From positions 264,355 through 328,354 of the forward strand of contig NZ_QPCG01000003.1 of the NCBI RefSeq assembly GCF_003351025.1: a stretch of 64,000 nt of DNA, in the 5' to 3' direction. Origin of the DNA: Mucilaginibacter endophyticus (GTDB taxonomy: Bacteria; Bacteroidota; Bacteroidia; Sphingobacteriales; Sphingobacteriaceae). A program made the translations under genes and the position numbers. Below are positions 63,665 through 64,000 of the stretch, piece after piece (position 1 is the stretch's first letter; each line of letters starts with the position of its first letter). Under the pieces are notes generated by a model that saw only the letters and a program-made list of their open reading frames with translations, was not told the DNA's origin and made no database searches.

Positions 63665-64000
63665 ATGCCGCAAACTGTACATCCTTATCGCGACATCACT
63701 ATCAGGTTTCCGGGCCAGGTAATTGTTGGTAAAAAATCGCTTTTAAAACTAACCGATGAGGTTGTTGGCCAGGGTTATAAATCAGCTTTGATAGTTACCA
63801 TCAGCCCGCTTTTAGATAAACTTGAGCCGCTTTTAGTTCAGCTTAAAGAAGCCGGAGTTACCGTTCATGTTGATACATCGATAGTAAGGGAGCCATCTTT
63901 TAAAGATTTTGAAGATCTGCTTACATCTGTTAAAAATACCCGGGCAGACGTGATCATAGGTATTGGTGGCGGCAGTGTGCTTGATATAGCTAAACTGATA
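63665..64000 (+). CDS. Iron-containing alcohol dehydrogenase family protein (5' part, runs off the window)
   Basis: The ATG at 63665 opens a frame that continues to the window end, 112 codons. The product begins MPQTVHPYRDITIRFPGQV, has SALIVTISPLLDKLEPLLVQLKEAGV and reaches the nucleotide-binding motif VIIGIGGGSVLDIAKLI (GGGSxxD) typical of group III Fe-ADH proteins (about residues 97-112). The iron ligands lie downstream of the window. Likely a cytosolic NAD(P)-dependent alcohol or polyol dehydrogenase; exact substrate unknown. Confidence 0.9.
   Translation, partial: MPQTVHPYRDITIRFPGQVIVGKKSLLKLTDEVVGQGYKSALIVTISPLLDKLEPLLVQLKEAGVTVHVDTSIVREPSFKDFEDLLTSVKNTRADVIIGIGGGSVLDIAKLI

Overview
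The window looks like the chromosome of a Bacteroidota bacterium of the Sphingobacteriaceae type, close to Mucilaginibacter or Pedobacter. This is an inference from four SusC/SusD pairs, hybrid two-component regulators with AraC-type DNA-binding tails, TAnnTTTG promoter elements, weak ribosome-binding sites and many secreted glycoside hydrolases. No rRNA, tRNA, CRISPR array or intact insertion sequence was seen.

Layout. (1) Positions 1-9.1 kb: a SusC/SusD pair on the minus strand (SusD cut by the window edge), diverging from two secreted DUF1680 beta-L-arabinofuranosidases (GH146-like and GH127). (2) 9.2-12.6 kb: a 59-residue Hc1-like histone gene and a hybrid sensor with a 7TM core and AraC output. 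(3) 12.8-15.9 kb: lipoprotein, DUF1579, cupin and membrane protein genes. (4) 16-33 kb: a polysaccharide utilisation locus on the minus strand, in transcription order HTCS sensor, SusC, SusD, GH5-ricin, GH30, GH2, GH35. The enzyme set suits a beta-galactan or arabinogalactan side chain. (5) 33.3-35.0 kb: isopentenyl-diphosphate isomerase and bestrophin. (6) 35.1-40.9 kb: a SAM-I riboswitch, then a TlpA-like thioredoxin and a SusC/SusD pair. (7) 41.2-43.5 kb: PEP-mutase-like protein, NTF2-like protein, AraC regulator. (8) 43.6-59.2 kb: SusC/SusD diverging from a PhyH dioxygenase / six-hairpin glycosidase / sugar isomerase operon, an AraC regulator, and an arabinan set (GH43, GH51, frameshifted GH43). 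(9) 59.4-64 kb: repeats, a TonB receptor with a DtxR-like palindrome, class I fructose-1,6-bisphosphatase, and the start of an iron-type alcohol dehydrogenase.

The genes mostly serve capture of plant cell-wall glycans: TonB-dependent import by SusC/SusD, cleavage by secreted exo-enzymes, and local sensing by an HTCS, a 7TM hybrid kinase or an AraC regulator. Two control regions stand out. The first is a clear SAM-I aptamer on the minus strand (40773-40882) placed so as to govern a TlpA-SusC-SusD transcript rather than a methionine biosynthesis gene. The second is a mirror-symmetric divergent promoter (48584-48760) between susC and the PhyH operon: 17-base perfect inverted arms sit inside 14-base inverted arms that carry the two TAnnTTTG promoter elements. 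A near-identical copy of the inner arm lies upstream of the local AraC gene, which suggests an autoregulated regulon.
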